Part shown: positions 5,278 through 6,556 of the stretch, piece by piece | Layout: every line of letters begins with the position of its first letter | Numbering within the stretch: the stretch's first letter is position 1 | Source of the DNA: an uncultured Myxococcales bacterium | GTDB taxonomy: Bacteria > Myxococcota_A > UBA9042 | Length of the DNA stretch: 6,556 bases | Direction: 5' to 3' | NCBI GenBank assembly: GCA_937915965.1 | Contig: CALGHC010000497.1 | Coordinates: 1 to 6,556 of the forward strand | Made by a program: the position numbers and the translations under genes | Notes under the pieces: generated by a model | Database searches by the model: none | Seen by the model: the letters and a program-made list of their open reading frames with translations, nothing else | Told to the model about the DNA's origin: nothing

Positions 5278-6556
5278 ACGAGGGCCAGGGTCAAGCGGCC
5301 ACCATGAACAGGCGAGTCGGCGGCGAGGCCAGCGAGGGCGCCGCCGGGCAGGAGCAGGCCGTACTCGGCGCGCAGCGCGGCGGCGACCGGCCAGCCCGTC
5401 GGCGCCAGGGTGGCGACGACACCGACGTCGAACTCGGTGCCCAGCAGGTTGCCGTCCGGCGCTTGCGACAGGAAGTTGCGCGGCGAACCGCCACCAACCG
5501 TGCGGGTCGAGAAGGGGTCAACGAGCGGCCGCGGCGCCCAGGCGACGAGCGCGCCGCCATAGACCTCGAGCCCTTCGGCGACCTTCCAGCCCGCCTTGGG
5601 GAAGACGGTGATGGCGCTGGTGACCGAACCGCCGCTGGCGAGGCGATCGAGGTCGGCGCTCGGGTAGCCGACGTACATCGGGTCCGACGCGGTGATCCGC
5701 GCCCGCCCGGTCTGCCAGGCGATCAGGTGCGAGAACAAGAGGATGCCCTGCTGGTAGTTCGGGTTGGACTTGAAGGCGTTCTGGCTGACGTCCTCGATGT
5801 TGTCGTCGCCACTGAGCCAGCCGGCGTCGAGCTCGAGGCGCAGGCCTGTGTAGCCGGCATCCCAGCGGACGCGCGCGACGGCGGCGCCCTGACGGACGTC
5901 GTGCTCGGGGTACAGCGCGCTCGGCGCCAGGTTGGTGGTGCCGAGGATCAGCGCTGCCTCGCCCTGCAAGCGCAGGCCGGTCCCGCCCTCGCGCAGGTCG
6001 AAGTCAAACGTGCCGTCGATGACGTGCACCCGCAAGAATGGGTGCGAGCCGGTGCCGAACTCCTGGTCGCGGTAGACGTAGTACAGACCGACCGAGCGGA
6101 CCTTCGAGAAGAACAAGCGCGCGGCAAAGACGCCCTGGTAGGCGGTGTCGCCGCCCGAGCGGCTGGCGTTGACGTCCTCTTCGACCTGATCGGCGCCACC
6201 GGCGAGCACCAAGCCCCGCAACCTGCCCTTGGAGCGGCCGAACGGCTGGGCGATCACCTGCGCACGCAGTACGCGGTCGCCGGTGGTTGGCAGCACAAAC
6301 CAGTCATCGCGGCGCTCGTCGAGAGCGTGGCCGCCATCGTTGGCGACGAGGCCCATACCCCACTGGCTGGTCATCAGCCCGACGCGCAGGCTCGCGGTGT
6401 CGCGCAGGGAGACGCCGGCCCAGGCGTGAGTCGGAGCAACGGATTCGTAGCGGCTGCCGGGCAGCTTGTCGCCATCGAAGTGGTTTCGTCCGCTGATGGT
6501 GCCGGTCAGGAAGTCGGCCCCCAAGGACGCTTGTAGACCGATCTTGCCGAGGCGGG
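5256..6556 (-). CDS. Outer-membrane beta-barrel protein, porin-like, N-terminus outside the window
   Basis: This is a predicted outer-membrane channel or barrel. The frame runs uninterrupted through the right edge. A TTG at 6524 could be mistaken for a start, but the ten codons before it read RLGKIGLQAS, a continuation of a barrel strand, so the gene is 5'-truncated by the window and its signal peptide is not visible. About 432 codons are present. The sequence consists of repeated amphipathic strands with aromatic girdle residues, separated by Gly/Asp/Asn turns. Examples, numbered from the TTG, are RVGLMTSQWGMGLVAND (47-63), SVGLYYVYRDQEF (144-156), LRLELDAGWLSGDDN (228-242), YQQGILLFSHLIAW (257-270) and LEVYGGALVAW (319-329). 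It looks like the large barrels of unknown substrate common in deltaproteobacterial-type genomes, loosely like alginate-export porins. The last strand runs into PAAPAR without the usual terminal aromatic residue. The lipoprotein hydrolase gene follows after 55 bases in the same direction, suggesting one operon. The fold call is firm; the substrate is unknown. Confidence 0.85.
   Translation of the reverse strand, partial: RLGKIGLQASLGADFLTGTISGRNHFDGDKLPGSRYESVAPTHAWAGVSLRDTASLRVGLMTSQWGMGLVANDGGHALDERRDDWFVLPTTGDRVLRAQVIAQPFGRSKGRLRGLVLAGGADQVEEDVNASRSGGDTAYQGVFAARLFFSKVRSVGLYYVYRDQEFGTGSHPFLRVHVIDGTFDFDLREGGTGLRLQGEAALILGTTNLAPSALYPEHDVRQGAAVARVRWDAGYTGLRLELDAGWLSGDDNIEDVSQNAFKSNPNYQQGILLFSHLIAWQTGRARITASDPMYVGYPSADLDRLASGGSVTSAITVFPKAGWKVAEGLEVYGGALVAWAPRPLVDPFSTRTVGGGSPRNFLSQAPDGNLLGTEFDVGVVATLAPTGWPVAAALRAEYGLLLPGGALAGLAADSPVHGGRLTLALVPAAPAR

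Noticed and set aside
5193..6536. Long open frame on the plus strand (447 codons) opposite the barrel gene
   Set aside because: It is Gly/Ala/Arg/Val/Asp-rich with no domain, and it mirrors the GC-rich codon pattern of the opposite gene. The minus-strand frame gives convincing beta-barrel strands.

Overview
The window is uniformly GC-rich DNA with a strong G/C preference at third codon positions and almost no non-coding sequence. It holds four protein genes. The coding style suggests a Myxococcota or related deltaproteobacterial-type Gram-negative: a very long surface lipoprotein with Asp/Asn/Gly calcium-type loops, a large outer-membrane beta-barrel, and many Arg, Ala and Asp codons. This assignment is inference from composition and protein types, because no taxonomic marker gene is present. 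No RNA gene, CRISPR array, insertion sequence, phage gene or replication origin was recognised.

Layout: two genes read rightward in the left third. The first is a beta-rich, probably lipocalin-like (Svf1/AttH-type) protein whose 5' end may lie outside the window. After a 60-base gap holding a 9-bp hairpin and a Shine-Dalgarno sequence comes a metallo-beta-lactamase-fold hydrolase. Two genes read leftward in the remaining two thirds. The first in transcription order is an outer-membrane beta-barrel protein, cut by the right edge. Fifty-five bases after it is a 1044-residue lipoprotein with an alpha/beta-hydrolase core. The two gene pairs converge on a 35-base gap containing a perfect 7-bp stem-loop.

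The leftward pair is the most coherent unit: an outer-membrane barrel and a lipid-anchored, probably secreted lipase/esterase-like enzyme that look co-transcribed, so a joint role in handling an extracellular ester or lipid is plausible. The rightward pair may also be co-transcribed, but no common function can be read from it. Calcium-type loops occur in both the lipoprotein (five) and the lipocalin-like protein (one), consistent with an extracytoplasmic location for both.

Nothing here is clearly a new defence, mobile or RNA-based system. The points most worth a second look are the hydrolase architecture (calcium loops beside the nucleophile and a large inserted domain), the OMP/lipoprotein pairing, and three small DNA structures: two hairpins and a 17-nt direct repeat at the end of the barrel gene.
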